A DNA stretch of 64,000 nucleotides from contig JAPPHD010000191.1 in the NCBI GenBank assembly GCA_028821125.1, forward strand, positions 34,698 through 98,697, given 5' to 3'. Position 1 is the first letter of the stretch; every line of letters begins with the position of its first letter. Origin of the DNA: Gammaproteobacteria bacterium (GTDB lineage Bacteria; Pseudomonadota; Gammaproteobacteria; Pseudomonadales; Azotimanducaceae). The position numbers were made by a program, and so were the translations under genes. The notes under the pieces were generated by a model. That model saw only the letters and a program-made list of their open reading frames with translations. It was not told where the DNA came from and made no database searches. Of the stretch, positions 18,079 to 27,489 are shown piece by piece.

Positions 18079-18230
18079 GTCAGTCCACTACCGTAAACAC
18101 CCGTGGCAGCGTACAACACCGGGACGAGGATGTTCGACGGCGGGTGGGACGGATCGGGTCCGTTCATTTCCGGTTGCGTTGTGGCCGACGCGGTTTTTCA
18201 TGTTGAAGACGGGTTTGCTATCTTCGGGCC

Positions 18231-19742
18231 ATGAACGAGCATGCCTCGGCGGCCGAAGGCATCATGAATCGGGTGCGGCTGGAATACCGGCCGGCGCCCG
18301 GCATCTACGACGAGGTGCTGGATACCGACGGCACACTTCGCCCGCGCTGGGCGACGCAGATTGACCAGTTCCTCAACTTCCAATCGGACAGCCGCGGCGA
18401 CGATGCCGGGCCCGCGCACTTCGATCCGTTTCCCTACATCTTCGACACCGGCGAATGGCGCGCCATCGAACAGGGCCTGCTGCAACGGTCACGCCTGCTC
18501 AATGCCCTGGTCGCCGACTTCTACGGTCCGCAAGCGCTGCTGCGACGGCACGGCCTGCCCGCGGCGCTCCTGTTCGCCAATCCACGTTACCTGCCGCAGT
18601 GCCGCGGTTACCAGCCGCGCGGCGGGGTCTTTCTGAATCAGGTGGCTTTCGACCTCGGCCGTCCGCCCGACGGCCAATGGCGGGTGCTCGCGAACCGGTC
18701 CGATACGCCGTCCGGCCTCGGATATGCACTGCGGAACAGGCTTGAGACCGACCGGGCGCTTCCCGGCGCCCTCGACCGCGCCGGGGTGGTACCGCTGTCC
18801 GGTTTCTTCGACGAGTTCGCCAATCGGCTCGAAGTACGGGATTCCGCCCCCGAAGATGGCGTTTGCATCATTCTCTCCGGCGGCCCGCACCACGCCAACC
18901 ACTCGGACCACGCCTTCCTCGGCAGGCAACTGGGAATCGCGGTGGCCGAGGGCCATGACTTGAGGGTGCGGCAGGACGGGGCGCATCTGGCGACACAGGC
19001 AGGACTGAAGCCGCTGCGAACGATCGTGCGTCAAATCGAATCGGCCTCGTGCGACCCGCTGGAACTGTCCACAGATGCCTTGGGCGGCACACCCGGTCTG
19101 CTCGCCTGCGCCGCCGGCGGCCGGCTTGGGGTCGAGAACGCCATCGGCACCGGGGTGACGGAAAGCGCGGCGCTTTCGGGCTTTCTGCCCGGGCTTTGCC
19201 GTACGCTGTTCGATGAGCCGCTCATGCTGCCGGACCTGGCAACCTGGTGGTGCGGCCAGGCCCGGGAAGCCGGCCATGTGGCCGCCAATCTCGAATCTCT
19301 CGTGCTGAACCGCGCTTTCGAACGGGACTCCAGCGGGGGCGGCGACGTGGCCGCAGGCCTGCTGCCGGAATCCATCACGCTCGATGCCGGCGTGTTCCGC
19401 GAGGAATTGAAATTGCGGCCCTACCATTACGTGGCACGCGAGCCCATGCTGCTGTCGACCATGCCCCATCGGGAGCGGGGCGGCCGGCTGCGGCCGGCGC
19501 CACTCAGCCTCCGTCTGTTCGTTGCGGCAAGCCCGTCTGGCTATCGCGTGATGCCTGGCGGTCTGGCGCGCGTTGCCACTCGCAGCGGCATCGTGTTGAA
19601 GGATGTCTGGGCAATCGACAGCCAGGGGTCGGCGGAGCCCGGCCGTGATTCTGGAACAGGCGCCACCAGGCGCGACGCGTCGGCAACAGGATTCGAGACG
19701 CGGCAGGAAACGGCTCCGGCGACAGGCGGCGACCGGCGGTAA
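18231..19742 (+). CDS. Circularly permuted ATP-grasp type 2 protein
   Basis: This 503-residue protein belongs to the circularly permuted ATP-grasp family (former DUF404/DUF407). Family motifs are YDEVLDTDGTLRPRW, LLQRSRLLNALVADFYGPQ, LPAALLFANPRYLPQCRGYQ, RPPDGQWRVLANRSDTPSGLG, CDPLELSTDALGGTPGL, ANLESLVLNRAF and DLATWWCGQ. Such proteins are usually encoded with an alpha-E (DUF403) protein and a transglutaminase and are thought to make or modify a peptide. Here the transglutaminase gene follows after 2 bases, but no separate alpha-E gene is present. The last 60 residues are low-complexity (Gly, Ala, Arg, Thr rich). ATG 18231 is the likely start; ATG 18264 is another option. Confidence 0.9.
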   Translation: MNEHASAAEGIMNRVRLEYRPAPGIYDEVLDTDGTLRPRWATQIDQFLNFQSDSRGDDAGPAHFDPFPYIFDTGEWRAIEQGLLQRSRLLNALVADFYGPQALLRRHGLPAALLFANPRYLPQCRGYQPRGGVFLNQVAFDLGRPPDGQWRVLANRSDTPSGLGYALRNRLETDRALPGALDRAGVVPLSGFFDEFANRLEVRDSAPEDGVCIILSGGPHHANHSDHAFLGRQLGIAVAEGHDLRVRQDGAHLATQAGLKPLRTIVRQIESASCDPLELSTDALGGTPGLLACAAGGRLGVENAIGTGVTESAALSGFLPGLCRTLFDEPLMLPDLATWWCGQAREAGHVAANLESLVLNRAFERDSSGGGDVAAGLLPESITLDAGVFREELKLRPYHYVAREPMLLSTMPHRERGGRLRPAPLSLRLFVAASPSGYRVMPGGLARVATRSGIVLKDVWAIDSQGSAEPGRDSGTGATRRDASATGFETRQETAPATGGDRR

Positions 19743-19744
19743 CG

Positions 19745-20617
19745 ATGCGCCTGCAGTTCTCCCACCTGACGCGATTCACGTACTCGAAACCCGTCACCAG
19801 TTCGCACAAGCTGCTCCGGCTCACCCCAAGGGCATACGACAGGCAGCGCGTGCATGCATCCGGCATCGAGACCGTCCCGGCCCCGGCCGGCACCCGGGTG
19901 CGCCGGGATGCGCACGGCAATACCCTGACGGAGGTATTCGTCGAGGAAGAACACCGGGAACTGTCCGTTCACGCCCTGGCCGAAGTGGATGTTGCCCCGG
20001 CGCACACCACCGATTCAGACCGAAGCCCGGCCTGGGACGAATTGGCGGTGCGCCTGCAGGCTCCGTGGAACGAGGACGCCTGGGAAGCAATACCATTCTG
20101 CTTCCCTTCGCCCCGGGTCGCGCTGGACGGCGCCCGGGATTTCGCAGCCCCGGTTTTCGAACCCGGGGCGCCCCTGCTGCACACGGCGGCTGCACTTGCG
20201 ACGCGCATCTGTTCCGAGCTCGAATACCAGGGAGGCGTGACCGACGTGCATACACCAGTGGCAGACGTACTCAAGGCGGGACGGGGCGTGTGCCAGGACT
20301 TCACCCACCTGGCCATAGCGTGCCTGCGGGCGTACGGCTTGCCCGCACGCTACGTCAGCGGATACCTGCTGACCGACCGCGACGGGGCCGGCACCGGGCT
20401 CACCGGCGGCGATGCCTCGCACGCCTGGTTCTCGGTCTGGTGTTCCGAGTTCGGCTGGGTGGATTTCGACCCGACCAACGACCTGATGCCAAGCGACGAA
20501 CACATCACCCTGGCCTGGGGCCGCGACTACGGCGATGTGAGCCCCACCACCGGATTCCTTCGGGGCGGCGGCGAGCAGGTGCTGGAGGTGGATGTGCGGG
20601 TAATGCAGGCAACATAG
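19745..20617 (+). CDS. Bacterial transglutaminase-like cysteine peptidase
   Basis: The 290-residue protein has the bacterial transglutaminase N-terminal domain (MRLQFSHLTRFTYSKPVTSS) and a transglutaminase core. The catalytic residues are visible: Cys in GRGVCQDFTHLAIACLRAYG, His in DASHAWFSVW, and Asp in WVDFDPTNDL. It starts 2 bases after the stop of the ATP-grasp gene, so the two are co-translated, as in the conserved ATP-grasp/alpha-E/transglutaminase gene sets. Members may cleave or cross-link an unknown peptide product. No signal peptide is present, implying a cytoplasmic role. A strong hairpin begins at the base after its stop. Confidence 0.93.
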   Translation: MRLQFSHLTRFTYSKPVTSSHKLLRLTPRAYDRQRVHASGIETVPAPAGTRVRRDAHGNTLTEVFVEEEHRELSVHALAEVDVAPAHTTDSDRSPAWDELAVRLQAPWNEDAWEAIPFCFPSPRVALDGARDFAAPVFEPGAPLLHTAAALATRICSELEYQGGVTDVHTPVADVLKAGRGVCQDFTHLAIACLRAYGLPARYVSGYLLTDRDGAGTGLTGGDASHAWFSVWCSEFGWVDFDPTNDLMPSDEHITLAWGRDYGDVSPTTGFLRGGGEQVLEVDVRVMQAT

Positions 20618-20686
20618 ACGCCGCCCCGCGCCGGCGCGCGGGGGCGGCGTACATCGTTGCAGCGGCGGCCCGCCTTTCGGGCCGCC
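20618..20686. terminator. Two adjacent hairpins between convergent genes
   Basis: ACGCCGCCCC (20618-20627) pairs perfectly with GGGGCGGCGT (20641-20650). A second perfect 9-base stem, GGCGGCCCG/CGGGCCGCC with a 5-base loop, spans 20664-20686. The pair fills the gap between the transglutaminase and cupin genes, which run toward each other, so a bidirectional terminator is likely although no long T tract follows. Confidence 0.65.
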
Positions 20687-20698
20687 AATACAGGGCAA

Positions 20699-21148
20699 TC
20701 AGGCGGCGGCTTTCTTCTGCGCCTCGAACTGCTCCTTCATGCGCTCGAGCTCTTCCCAGCCCAGGTAGTCGGTGAACCCGTTCTCGTCGAAGAACAGCAC
20801 CGGGCCGTCGCACAGGAAGAGGTAGATCGTGTCTTCCAGCGCCGTCGTCGCGCCGTGCAGCATGCCGTTCGGCTCGTAGACGAAGTCGCCCTCGTTGAAG
20901 ACGCCGTCCCTCACCTGCAGCTTGCCCTTCATCACGAATGCGAACGCGCCGCTAAGGTGCTTGTGCGCGCGGGCGACAAAGCCCTTGTCCCACTTGAACA
21001 GGCAGACCCAGCGGCCGGTCTCGGCGCCCGTCCAGAGCACCTTGAGCGCGCCGCCCGGCTCGTACTCGATCCAGTCCATCTGCGAGGTGGATGTGATCGT
21101 GTCCATCATTTCGCTGTTCAGCGGGGAGATGTCCTGAGGTAATGCCAT
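20699..21148 (-). CDS. Cupin-domain protein (ChrR/diketone-dioxygenase-like)
   Basis: This 149-residue single-cupin protein has motif 1 around ARAHKHLSGAFAFVMKGKLQ and motif 2 around NEGDFVYEPNGMLHGA, giving probable metal ligands His, His, Glu/Asp and His. It resembles small cupins annotated as ChrR-like or 2,4'-dihydroxyacetophenone dioxygenase-like. GGAAGG lies before ATG 21148. The C-terminal tail (ELERMKEQFEAQKKAAA) is helical and charged. The metal-binding fold is clear; the reaction is not. It stands alone between the terminator hairpins and aroC. Confidence 0.85.
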   Translation of the reverse strand: MALPQDISPLNSEMMDTITSTSQMDWIEYEPGGALKVLWTGAETGRWVCLFKWDKGFVARAHKHLSGAFAFVMKGKLQVRDGVFNEGDFVYEPNGMLHGATTALEDTIYLFLCDGPVLFFDENGFTDYLGWEELERMKEQFEAQKKAAA

Positions 21149-21341
21149 GTGTTTACCTTCCTTCCGGTTTTACCGGTTGCAACAGAAACCGGCCGGTTTT
21201 ACCACGAATGGCCTCGGCAGACACCTTTTGCCCCCATTTGACCACCCTGGCCTTCTCTATACGGTGTGGCGCCGCATTACCCGCACCGTTTCGCCGTGAG
21301 GGTCGACGATGCCCAGAACGGCAACGGGCTCAAACAAGGAA

Positions 21342-22415
21342 TCACGCCCCTCGGTGGGCGCCGACCTGACCGCGGTGGCGCAGCAGGTGATCCATCAACA
21401 CCAGTGCCACCATGGCTTCGGCGATGGGCGTGGCGCGGATGCCCACGCAGGGGTCGTGGCGGCCCCTGGTGACCACCTCGGTCTCGTTGCCGTCGATGTC
21501 GATGGTCCTGCCCGGCGTGGTCAGGCTGGAAGTGGGTTTCAGGGCGATGCGGGCGACGATGTCCTGGCCGGAGGAGATGCCGCCGAGCACGCCGCCGGCG
21601 CGATTGCTCAGGAAGCCTTCCTTCGACATTTCGTCCCGGTGCTCCGTGCCGCGCTGGCCGACTACCGCGAACCCGTCCCCGATGCCCACGCCCTTGACCG
21701 CGTTGATGCCCATTAGCGCGCCGGCGAGTTCGGAGTCGAGCTTGGCGAACACCGGCTCGCCGAGCCCGACGGGGACGCCGCTGGCGACGACCGTGATTTC
21801 AGCGCCGATGGAGTCGCCCTCCCGGCGCAGGCGGTCGATCAGAGCCGCGATCCGGTCCACCGCCTCGGGGTCGGGGCAGAAGAACGGGTTTTCCTCCACC
21901 TCTTCCCAGGATTTCCACGCCGGCACGATGTCGCCGATGCGGGACAGGAACCCGCGCACCCGCACGCCGGCATCGCTCGACAGGTATTTCTTGGCGATAG
22001 CGCCCGCCGCCACCCGCATGACCGTCTCCCGGGCCGAGGCGCGGCCGCTGCCGCGGTAGTCGCGGATGCCGTACTTGTGATGGTAGGTGAAATCCGCGTG
22101 GGCGGGCCGGAACTTGCGCTTGATGTCGTCGTAATCCTTGCTCTTCTGGTCGACGTTGCGGATAAGCAGCCCGATGGCCGTGCCGGTGGTCTTGCCCTCG
22201 AACACACCGGAGAGAATCTCGACCCGGTCCGTCTCCTTGCGCTGGCTGGTGTACTTCGAGCGGCCGGGGCGGCGGCGGTCGAGATCCGGCTGCAGGTCCG
22301 CCTCTGACAGCGGCATCCCCGGCGGGCAGCCGTCGACGATCGCCCCGAGGGCAACGCCGTGGCTCTCCCCGAAGGTGGTCACCGTGAACAGTCGACCGAA
22401 AGTGTTGCCGGACAT
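21342..22415 (-). CDS. aroC: Chorismate synthase
   Basis: AroC converts 5-enolpyruvylshikimate-3-phosphate to chorismate using reduced FMN, the last shikimate step. The 357-residue protein has the N-terminal [20 protein letters not shown] signature, [40 protein letters not shown], and the FMN/Arg-rich [19 protein letters not shown]. Length matches E. coli AroC (361). In E. coli aroC follows prmB; here the order is kept but the coiled-coil membrane gene lies between. ATG 22415 is the conserved start. Confidence 0.98.
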   Translation of the reverse strand: MSGNTFGRLFTVTTFGESHGVALGAIVDGCPPGMPLSEADLQPDLDRRRPGRSKYTSQRKETDRVEILSGVFEGKTTGTAIGLLIRNVDQKSKDYDDIKRKFRPAHADFTYHHKYGIRDYRGSGRASARETVMRVAAGAIAKKYLSSDAGVRVRGFLSRIGDIVPAWKSWEEVEENPFFCPDPEAVDRIAALIDRLRREGDSIGAEITVVASGVPVGLGEPVFAKLDSELAGALMGINAVKGVGIGDGFAVVGQRGTEHRDEMSKEGFLSNRAGGVLGGISSGQDIVARIALKPTSSLTTPGRTIDIDGNETEVVTRGRHDPCVGIRATPIAEAMVALVLMDHLLRHRGQVGAHRGA

Positions 22416-22493
22416 GGGATGCTCGGCTCCCGCGAACTGAAAGCCCCGCAGTATGGTCTGCTGTGGGAGAGTGTCAAACGGTTGGAGGCTGAC

Positions 22494-23012
22494 TTACACG
22501 TTCCGATCTTCAGACCCGACCGATTGCGAGGTCGACCCCCGATCCGGCTCAACGGCCACGGCCCCGATGCGGGACTCGACGGCGGACAGGCGTTCCCGGA
22601 TGGCGTCCTGGCCGGCCTCGATGGCGTCCTGGCCGACCTCGACGGCGGACAGGCGTTCCCGGATGGCGTCCTGGCCAGCCTCAATGGCGCCCTGGCCGAC
22701 CTCGACGGCGGCCAGCCGTTCCCGGATGGAGCCCTGGCCGGCCTCGACGGCGGCCAGCCGTTCCCGGATGGAGCCCTGGCCGACCTCGACGGCTCTCAGG
22801 CGCTCCCGGATGTCGACTTGGCCAATATCGATCGCTTCGACCTTCCCACGCAGGTCGCGCATGTCAGCACGTTGCCAGTCGGCGACTGTCAGGATCAACG
22901 AGGCGATGGCGATCATCGAGGCAACCAGGGAGGCGAACAGCGCGACTCCCGTGCCGATAACGGCCCAGAACTCGGGACTCATTTTGCGGGGGGTTTCCGC
23001 TTGGTCAGCCAT
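22494..23012 (-). CDS. Membrane-anchored coiled-coil protein with 14-residue repeats
   Basis: The 172-residue product is not a recognised family. One transmembrane helix spans about residues 15-44 (FWAVIGTGVALFASLVASMI and on). From about 58 to 147 it is built of 14-residue units of the form VGQGSIRERLAAVE, with 7-residue half-units (IEAGQDA) inserted, giving a regular heptad coiled coil. The tail is short and polar. It would be an inner-membrane protein with a long rod in cytoplasm or periplasm. It lies between prmB and aroC on the same strand, breaking that usual gene pair. Repeat number probably varies between strains, since the coding DNA is itself a near-perfect tandem repeat. Confidence 0.7.
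   Translation of the reverse strand: MADQAETPRKMSPEFWAVIGTGVALFASLVASMIAIASLILTVADWQRADMRDLRGKVEAIDIGQVDIRERLRAVEVGQGSIRERLAAVEAGQGSIRERLAAVEVGQGAIEAGQDAIRERLSAVEVGQDAIEAGQDAIRERLSAVESRIGAVAVEPDRGSTSQSVGSEDRNV
22577..22820. repeat. 42-bp/21-bp tandem coding repeat
   Basis: On the plus strand the units read like GACGGCGGCCAGCCGTTCCC, continuing to 42 bases, with extra 21-base half-units. They encode the coiled-coil repeats of the minus-strand gene at 22494-23012 in phase. Near identity at DNA level indicates recent expansion by slippage or recombination. Confidence 0.85.
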
Positions 23013-23332
23013 GTTCGAATCCCACTTCGCGCCAAAACCGCTAACGTGAAGTCAAGATCGATTCTATTCTCCCAAGCTTGTGAAAACTACCGACACTCTC
23101 GCTTTAGCTTGTAAGCGATCGCTGATATCGGCTGCAGCCTATGCAGCCACGCTTCACACTCTCGCGGAACAGATTTTCGACCAATAGACAAATGGTATTT
23201 TTTGGACTCGGCAGTTTGATTGATTGCTTCGATCGGACACCGAGAGCAGGTATGCGGTACGGGTATCCGGCACGGCAAATGGCACACCAAGCGGGAGTCC
23301 CTTGTTTGACAATACTGGCTGTTCGACACCCG

Positions 23333-23398
23333 GCCCCGCAACCAGTTGCGGGGCGTCTCCACCTGCCGAAGCGGTGCTTCGGCTCGGGCTGCGCCCGA
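23333..23398. repeat. Three consecutive perfect hairpins in a 488-base non-coding gap
   Basis: GCCCCGCAAC/GTTGCGGGGC (23333-23354, 2-base loop), GCCGAAGC/GCTTCGGC (23365-23383, 3-base loop) and TCGGGC/GCCCGA (23384-23398, 3-base loop) follow each other directly. They lie downstream of prmB on the minus strand. The rest of the gap 23013-23500 holds no gene I can support and is less GC-rich. The structure could be an attenuator, a REP-like element or an mRNA stabiliser. Confidence 0.6.
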
Positions 23399-23500
23399 CC
23401 GATGGCGACCCCGTACCGCACACCTACTCTCTTCCAGCGGATTTCTATTCCTTGCGCGTCCTCGTCCCGGCGCGCCGGGTTCGCGACTTCAATCGATCGC

Positions 23501-24382
23501 TCAGGGCGCATCGTCGGCATGCAGCAGGAAAACCCCGGTGCCGCCGGCGGGAAGGTCCGGCCAGAAAAACGGCACACCGGGCCAGCGCGCCTCCAGCCGC
23601 CTCGCCCCCTCGCCCACTTCTCCGATCAGGATGCCTTGCCCGGCCAGGAATGCGGATGCGTCGCCGATCACGCGGTTCATGAGCGCCAATCCATCGCTGC
23701 CGCCGTCGAGTCCCAGTGCCGGTTCGAGAGCGAACTCCGGCGGCAAGGTTTCCATGCTGTTGGCGTCGACGTAAGGCGGGTTGCAGAGGATCAGGTCATA
23801 CCGCGCGCCGGTGGCGCTTCCGCCGGCGTGCAGGCCGCAGAACAGGTCGGACTGCAGCGCCTCCACCCGGTGTTCGAGGCCATGCGCCGCCACGTTGCGC
23901 CGCGCCGTCGATACCGCCAGGGGATCGATGTCTGCGAGCACGACGCTCGCGTTTGGGAAGCGCTTGGCGGCGAGGATCCCGAGGCAACCGCTGCCGCAAC
24001 AGAGATCGAGGATGCGCGCAGGGGATTCGACCCAGGGCCGCAGACCGTCCGTGAGCAACGGGCCGATCGGCGATCGGGGCACAACGATGCCTTCCGGCAC
24101 GTGGAAAGGTTCGCCGCAGTAGGGTGCCCTGCCCAACAAGTAGGCCAGTGGCCGGCGTTCCTTCACCCGGCGCTCGGCAAGGTTCCGAATCGTGGCCGCC
24201 TGTTCTTCTTCCAATCGCGCATCGAGGGACGATCGCGCGTCCCGCAATCCCGTGACGCCCAGGATGAGCGCGACCGCCTCGTCCCAGGCGTTCCCGGTGC
24301 CATGGCCATAGCTCAGGGGCGCGGCGGCAAAGCGCCGGTGCACGTCACGCAGCACCGATGCAAAGCTGGTTTCCTGTTCCAT
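23501..24382 (-). CDS. prmB: Ribosomal protein L3 N5-glutamine methyltransferase
   Basis: The 293-residue protein methylates a glutamine of ribosomal protein L3 using S-adenosylmethionine. SAM-binding motifs are ILDLCCGSGCLGILAAKRFP and VVLADIDPLAVSTARRNVAA; the glutamine-contacting catalytic motif is LILCNPPYVD. N-terminal helical domain features (LAYLLGRAPYCGEPFHVPEG, then PRSPIG) favour PrmB over PrmC. Its position upstream of aroC on the same strand also matches the E. coli prmB-aroC pair. Length is close to E. coli PrmB (310). Confidence 0.93.
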   Translation of the reverse strand: MEQETSFASVLRDVHRRFAAAPLSYGHGTGNAWDEAVALILGVTGLRDARSSLDARLEEEQAATIRNLAERRVKERRPLAYLLGRAPYCGEPFHVPEGIVVPRSPIGPLLTDGLRPWVESPARILDLCCGSGCLGILAAKRFPNASVVLADIDPLAVSTARRNVAAHGLEHRVEALQSDLFCGLHAGGSATGARYDLILCNPPYVDANSMETLPPEFALEPALGLDGGSDGLALMNRVIGDASAFLAGQGILIGEVGEGARRLEARWPGVPFFWPDLPAGGTGVFLLHADDAP

Positions 24383-24440
24383 CGTGTTCCATGGTTTCGC
24401 CGCATCGTACGAAGCCCGCCGTACGGCGGCACCCGTCGGG

Positions 24441-25355
24441 TCAGTCCCGTTGCTGGCGGTGCGGCAGTACCAGTTCGATGCGCGACGCCGCGCCGCCCTG
24501 CCGGGGCATCAGCGGGCCGGCGCCGAACGAGATCAGCTCCGGGCCGCCATCCGGGGGCAGGCCGCCTCGCAGTTCCGCGGCGGCCGCCTGCGCGCAAGCT
24601 CCGGCACGTTCAAGGAGTACTTCGCCGGATTCCGGCCCGTACAGGTGGCACACCACGTACAGGCTCTGGCGTTCGAATATGCGCAGTTGCGGAGCGATGT
24701 CCCCGAGCAACCGCACCCCGTCGTCGGGGATGGTGCCGTCCCGGCGCGGCCGTACGCCGCCGATGACGGAGAAGCCGTCGCCGGCAAGCCGCTCGGTGAG
24801 CTTTGCGTTGACCGTGGCGCTGACCGCCTCCTCCGGCTGCAGAACCTCGATGTGGGCATAGACACGGCGGTTGCCGCGCTCGATCACATAGGCTGAAACA
24901 AGCCGGCCGTTGCGGTCTGCCGCGATGTAGAACTGATTGCGGTCGGGCCCGTAGAGCAGCGCCTGCCCGTATACCTGGCTCGCCCAGGCATTGCTGCGTC
25001 CGCAGTCAAAGCCCTCGCAGGAAAAGAGCGCATCCGCGCCGAGCGCACGGCGGTAGTGGCCGGCCACCTCGTCCCGCGGCGTTCCGGACGGCACCTGGTA
25101 GGTCACCTTGAGGGCGGTGGCGTCGACCCGGAGCTTCTCGTCGATGCGCAGTTCCCGGCGGATCTTCTCCACGGCACTGATGATGAATTCCCTGGGGACG
25201 AGGTTTTCTTCCTCTTCGAAGAACACCACCCAGGAGCGGGGAAATCGGGGGATGCCGTCGGGGTCCCGGGCGCCGGGCAGGTCTGTCTGTGCCTGAGCGG
25301 TTGCCGGCATTGCGACGAGCCAGGCGAATGCGCAAAGCCAGCCCACCTCCGGCAA
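24441..25355 (-). CDS. DUF4892-like secreted protein
   Basis: The product resembles DUF4892 proteins of gammaproteobacteria. With TTG 25355 as start (GGAG six bases upstream) it has 304 residues, beginning with a signal peptide around GWLCAFAWLVAMPATAQAQ. The mature part starts DLPGARDPDGIPRFPRSWVV, then a domain with VTYQVPSGTPRDEVAGHYRR and two cysteines (FSCEGFDCG). The C-terminal half (VSATVNAKLTERLAGDGFSV onward) contains an OmpA/SIMPL-like alternating helix-strand pattern. An in-frame TTG at 25478 just after the htpG stop would give 345 residues with a basic, unlikely leader. The protein is periplasmic by inference and its function is unknown. Confidence 0.75.
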   Translation of the reverse strand: MPEVGWLCAFAWLVAMPATAQAQTDLPGARDPDGIPRFPRSWVVFFEEEENLVPREFIISAVEKIRRELRIDEKLRVDATALKVTYQVPSGTPRDEVAGHYRRALGADALFSCEGFDCGRSNAWASQVYGQALLYGPDRNQFYIAADRNGRLVSAYVIERGNRRVYAHIEVLQPEEAVSATVNAKLTERLAGDGFSVIGGVRPRRDGTIPDDGVRLLGDIAPQLRIFERQSLYVVCHLYGPESGEVLLERAGACAQAAAAELRGGLPPDGGPELISFGAGPLMPRQGGAASRIELVLPHRQQRD

Positions 25356-25499
25356 ACGCCCGCTCCATGCCGCGCGGCCGACTCCTGCCCGGCAACGGCC
25401 CGCGATCTCACGGGCGCTGCGCGGGAACCTGCCCCGGCGAGGATGTCTGCGGAAATCGGGTACGGCCCCCTCCTGCAATGCGGCGCCACCGCCGCAATG

Positions 25500-27398
25500 C
25501 TAATCCGACAGCAGTTCCAGCAGCAAACGGTTGATGCGGCCGACATAGGCCGGCACGTCCGTCAGCCCGCCCCCTTCGGCCAGCGAGGCGTGCTCGAACA
25601 GCACCATCACCAGGTCGGCGAAGCGGTCTTCATCGGCCTCGTCGTTCAGCCGCTGAAGCAGGGGATGGGCGGCGTTGTACTCGAAAATAGGCTTGGAATC
25701 GGGCATTTCCTGGCCGGTCGCCTCCATGATGCGGCGCATCTGGGCGCCCATGGCGAACTGGCCGAGCACCAGGCAGGCCGGCGAGTCGGTGAGCCGGTTC
25801 GACTTGCGCACGCCTTCCACGCGCTCCGCGAGCACGCCCTTGATGCGCCCGGTGAGCGGATCGTCGTCCTCCTTCTCCTCGTCTTCCTGAGACTCGTCCT
25901 TTGACTCACCCGGCATCTTCAGGTCGGCGCGCATGACGTCCTGGAACGACTTGCCGTCGAACTCGCTCAGGTGCGACATGAACCACTCATCGATGCGGTC
26001 GGAGAGCAGCAGCACCTCGATGCCCTTGTCGCGGAAGGCTTCCAGGTGCGGGCTCGCGGCGGCGTTCGCGTGGGTGTCGGCCACCAGGTAATAGATGGAG
26101 TCCTGGCCGTCCACCATGCGGCCGGCATACTGTTCCAGGCTGACATTCCTGGCCCCGTCCTCGCCCGCCGTGGAAGCGAAACGATAGAGCTTCAGGAGTT
26201 GCTCCCGGTTCGCGAAATCCTCGCCCGCGCCTTCCTTGAGCACCTCGCCGAACTGGTCCCAGAAACCCTGATAGTCGTCGGGCTCCTTGTCGGCCATGGT
26301 TGCCAGCCGGGACAGCACCCGCTTGGTGAGGGCGGTGCGAATGCGCGAGACGCGCTGGTCCTCCTGGAGGATTTCGCGGGAAATGTTCAAAGGCAGTTCG
26401 CTGGAGTCGACGACGCCCTTTACCCAGCGTAGGTAGAGGGGCAGGAACTGCTCCGCATCGTCCATGATGAACACCCGCTGCACGTAGAGCTTCAGGCCGC
26501 GCGGCGTTTCCCGGTTCCAGAGGTCGAAGGGCGCGCGCTTGGGCAGGTAGAGCAGGCTCGTGTATTCCAGCTTGCCCTCCACCCGGTTGTGGCTCCAGGC
26601 CAGGGGATCGTCGAAGTCGTGGGAGATGTGCCGGTAGAACGACTTGTACTCGTCGTCGCTGACTTCGGAGCGGGAGCGGGTCCACAGCGCCTTGGCTTCG
26701 TTGACCGTTTCCAGTTCCGATTGCGCCTCGCCCCCGGCCTCGTCATCGTCGTCCTCGGCCGACGCTTCCTTGGGCATGCGTACCGGCACGGCGATGTGAT
26801 CGGAGTACTTGCGCACCAGGTTGCGCAGGCGGAAGGAGTCGGCGAAATCCAGAGCATCCTCCCTCAGATGCAGGACGACCCGGGTGCCCCGCCCGGTATC
26901 GGCATCCTCCACCGTGAAATCGTCCTCGCCGCCGGATACCCACCGTGTGCCCTGGCCCGAGCCGGCCGCGCGGGTGAACACCTCCACCTCGTCGGCCACG
27001 ATGAAGGCGCTATAGAAGCCGACGCCGAACTGGCCGATCAGGTGGGCGTCCTTCTGCTGGTCGCCGGTGAGCTGGGAGAGAAACTCGGCGGTGCCCGACT
27101 TGGCGATGGTGCCGAGCTGCTCGATGGACTCCTCCCGGGTCATGCCAATGCCGTTGTCTTCCACCGAGACCGTCTTTGCGTCCTTGTCGAAACGGATGGT
27201 GATGGTGAATTCCTCGCCGGCGGCCACCAGGTCCGGCTCCGCGATGGAGCGGAAGCGCAGCTTGTCGATGGCGTCGGAGGCGTTGGAGATCAGCTCGCGC
27301 AGGAATATCTCCCGGTTGGAGTACAGGGAGTGGATCATCAGCTTGAGGAGCTGCCTGGCCTCGGTCTGGAAGCCGTGGGTTTCCGCTTGTGCCGTCAT
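25500..27398 (-). CDS. htpG: Molecular chaperone HtpG (bacterial Hsp90)
   Basis: HtpG is the ATP-dependent Hsp90 chaperone of the cytoplasm. The 632-residue protein shows the GHKL ATP-binding motifs: [32 protein letters not shown] and [20 protein letters not shown]. The middle domain has FNREXPRG-type sequence ([19 protein letters not shown]) and [13 protein letters not shown]. An acidic run ([15 protein letters not shown]) precedes the dimerisation domain. Length matches E. coli HtpG (624). AGGAAGGA precedes ATG 27398. No sigma-32 promoter was recognised. Confidence 0.98.
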   Translation of the reverse strand: MTAQAETHGFQTEARQLLKLMIHSLYSNREIFLRELISNASDAIDKLRFRSIAEPDLVAAGEEFTITIRFDKDAKTVSVEDNGIGMTREESIEQLGTIAKSGTAEFLSQLTGDQQKDAHLIGQFGVGFYSAFIVADEVEVFTRAAGSGQGTRWVSGGEDDFTVEDADTGRGTRVVLHLREDALDFADSFRLRNLVRKYSDHIAVPVRMPKEASAEDDDDEAGGEAQSELETVNEAKALWTRSRSEVSDDEYKSFYRHISHDFDDPLAWSHNRVEGKLEYTSLLYLPKRAPFDLWNRETPRGLKLYVQRVFIMDDAEQFLPLYLRWVKGVVDSSELPLNISREILQEDQRVSRIRTALTKRVLSRLATMADKEPDDYQGFWDQFGEVLKEGAGEDFANREQLLKLYRFASTAGEDGARNVSLEQYAGRMVDGQDSIYYLVADTHANAAASPHLEAFRDKGIEVLLLSDRIDEWFMSHLSEFDGKSFQDVMRADLKMPGESKDESQEDEEKEDDDPLTGRIKGVLAERVEGVRKSNRLTDSPACLVLGQFAMGAQMRRIMEATGQEMPDSKPIFEYNAAHPLLQRLNDEADEDRFADLVMVLFEHASLAEGGGLTDVPAYVGRINRLLLELLSD

Positions 27399-27489
27399 GG
27401 GTATGGTCCTTCCTGGGATAGCGCTACGTTTGGAGGATGCGCAATAGATGAGGTCGCGGTCGGAGATTTCAAGCCGGTCTTAACAGCGC

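Noticed and set aside
18489..19469. 326-codon minus-strand frame opposite the ATP-grasp gene
   Set aside because: Shadow frame in GC-rich DNA; the plus strand has clear family motifs and is coupled to the transglutaminase gene.
22577..22820. Regular DNA repeats suggestive of a CRISPR or minisatellite array
   Set aside because: There are no unique spacers. The units are in phase with a coiled-coil coding frame, so they are coding repeats.
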